From positions 1 to 5,246 of the forward strand of contig CAZRJP010000034.1 of assembly GCA_964600865.1 (NCBI GenBank): a stretch of 5,246 nucleotides of DNA, in the 5' to 3' direction. Below the pieces are notes generated by a model. That model ran no database searches and had not been told where the DNA came from. It worked only from the letters and a program-made list of their open reading frames with translations. The translations under genes and the position numbers were made by a program. This DNA is from WJLC01 sp964600865. GTDB lineage: Archaea; Nanobdellota; Nanobdellia; Pacearchaeales; GW2011-AR1. Positions 4,945 through 5,246 of this stretch are shown piece by piece (the first letter of the stretch is position 1; every line of letters begins with the position of its first letter).

Positions 4945-5071
4945 GAAAAATAAAAAAGAAAAAGAACCTTGTTGTGCAGAGAAAGATGTTTGCTCAATAG
5001 ATTGCGCACCTAGCAAAAAAAATGATTCAAAATCAGAAGATGATTGTGATTATGGAGGTTGTTGCTCATGA
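4937..5071 (+). CDS. 44-residue cysteine-rich protein, possible metal-binding peptide
   Basis: ATG at 4937 opens a 44-codon frame that overlaps the ferredoxin 3' end by 8 nt and the next gene by 4 nt (ATGA, 5068-5071). Such packing is typical of a translated operon gene. It has seven cysteines in 44 residues: C12 and C13 ('PCCAEKD'), C19, C23 ('CSIDC'), C37, and C42/C43 ('GGCCS' at the C-terminus), on a Lys/Asp/Glu/Ser-rich and probably disordered backbone. I do not recognise a family. The CC pairs could bind soft metals or metalloids (Cu, Zn, As) or an Fe-S cluster, or act as a thiol partner of the adjacent thioredoxin; this is inference. Its own Shine-Dalgarno is weak, so translational coupling to the ferredoxin is likely. 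The overlaps and the functional codon order make a chance frame unlikely, but not excluded. Confidence 0.7.
   Translation: MNKKNKKEKEPCCAEKDVCSIDCAPSKKNDSKSEDDCDYGGCCS
5054..5059 (+). promoter_or_regulatory. Strong ribosome binding site for the small thioredoxin
   Basis: GGAGGT, a perfect match to the archaeal anti-Shine-Dalgarno, lies 8 nt before the ATG at 5068. It is formed by the Gly-Gly codons of the Cys-rich peptide and fixes the start of the thioredoxin. Confidence 0.8.
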
Positions 5072-5246
5072 AAATAAAAATTATAGGTTCTGGCTGTCCA
5101 ACATGTACAAAACTTCACAAATGGATTTTGAAACTTAAAGATGAAGGAAAAATTAAGGCAGAAGTTGAATATTCTAAAGACATAAATGAATTAATCGAAC
5201 TTGGAGTTATGGGAAGCCCTGCATTAGTTATAGATGGAAAAGTTGC
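5068..5246 (+). CDS. Small CPTC thioredoxin/redox-active disulfide protein (TM0996/MTH895 type), 3'-truncated by the window
   Basis: The first 59 residues of a small cytoplasmic thioredoxin-fold protein (full members ~75-90 residues). It opens 'MKIKIIGSGCPTC' with the redox pair Cys10/Cys13 directly after strand 1, then a helix ('TKLHKWILKLKDEG'), strand 2 ('AEVEYSKDI'), and the cis-Pro loop 'VMGSPALVIDGKV' (47-59) with Pro51. This order and the absence of an export signal match the TM0996/MTH895 family of glutaredoxin-like thioredoxins. The sequence ends two bases into codon 60. It overlaps the Cys-rich gene by ATGA. Members of this family are often encoded next to CcdA/DsbD-like or arsenic-handling genes (recalled, not checked). 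A likely role here is cytoplasmic thiol donor for the CcdA/ArsG-like membrane protein, or a metal(loid)-binding partner. Confidence 0.88.
   Translation, partial: MKIKIIGSGCPTCTKLHKWILKLKDEGKIKAEVEYSKDINELIELGVMGSPALVIDGKV

Overview
The window is very AT-rich and reads almost entirely on the + strand. Several features point to an archaeon. Both intergenic regions carry TATA-like boxes of the BRE plus TTTTTAAA type, about 27 bp from likely transcription starts. One gene appears to be leaderless. Shine-Dalgarno sites are of the GGAGG/GGAGGT type. The two exported proteins have an N-terminal membrane anchor followed at once by a 'TGFAV' or 'TGNV' motif, which I associate with small-genome DPANN archaea (Woesearchaeota/Pacearchaeota-like). 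The lineage is an inference; the window holds no marker gene. TGA is used as an ordinary stop.

Region 1 (1-3204) is a tight run of four genes: the C-terminal part of a classical short-chain dehydrogenase/reductase, an FAD/NAD(P)H oxidoreductase of the single-cysteine (CoA-disulfide reductase/NADH oxidase) type, a divergent lipoate-protein-ligase-like protein, and a small membrane-anchored protein resembling a solute-binding domain. Junctions are a 1-nt gap, a 7-nt gap and a 4-nt ATGA overlap, so this is probably one operon whose start lies upstream of the window.

Region 2 (3205-5246) holds two adjacent transcription units behind nearly identical ~80-bp promoter/operator copies (3219-3298 and 4503-4583). 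Unit A encodes a membrane-anchored extracytoplasmic thioredoxin-fold protein with a CWSC motif (ArsF-like family) and a six-helix CcdA/DsbD-like membrane protein (ArsG-like family) that keeps one cysteine in each of two membrane segments. Unit B encodes an unusual two-cluster ferredoxin, a 44-residue protein with seven cysteines, and a small CPTC thioredoxin (TM0996/MTH895 type) cut by the window end.

Read together, region 2 looks like a co-regulated transmembrane thiol/electron relay: ferredoxin and/or cytoplasmic thioredoxin, then the CcdA-like protein, then the external CWSC thioredoxin. A perfect 16-bp palindrome sits between TATA box and start in both promoters, the expected place for a repressor that senses metal, metalloid or redox state. 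The repressor gene and the terminal substrate are not in the window. The neighbouring redox enzymes of region 1 may or may not belong to the same physiology.
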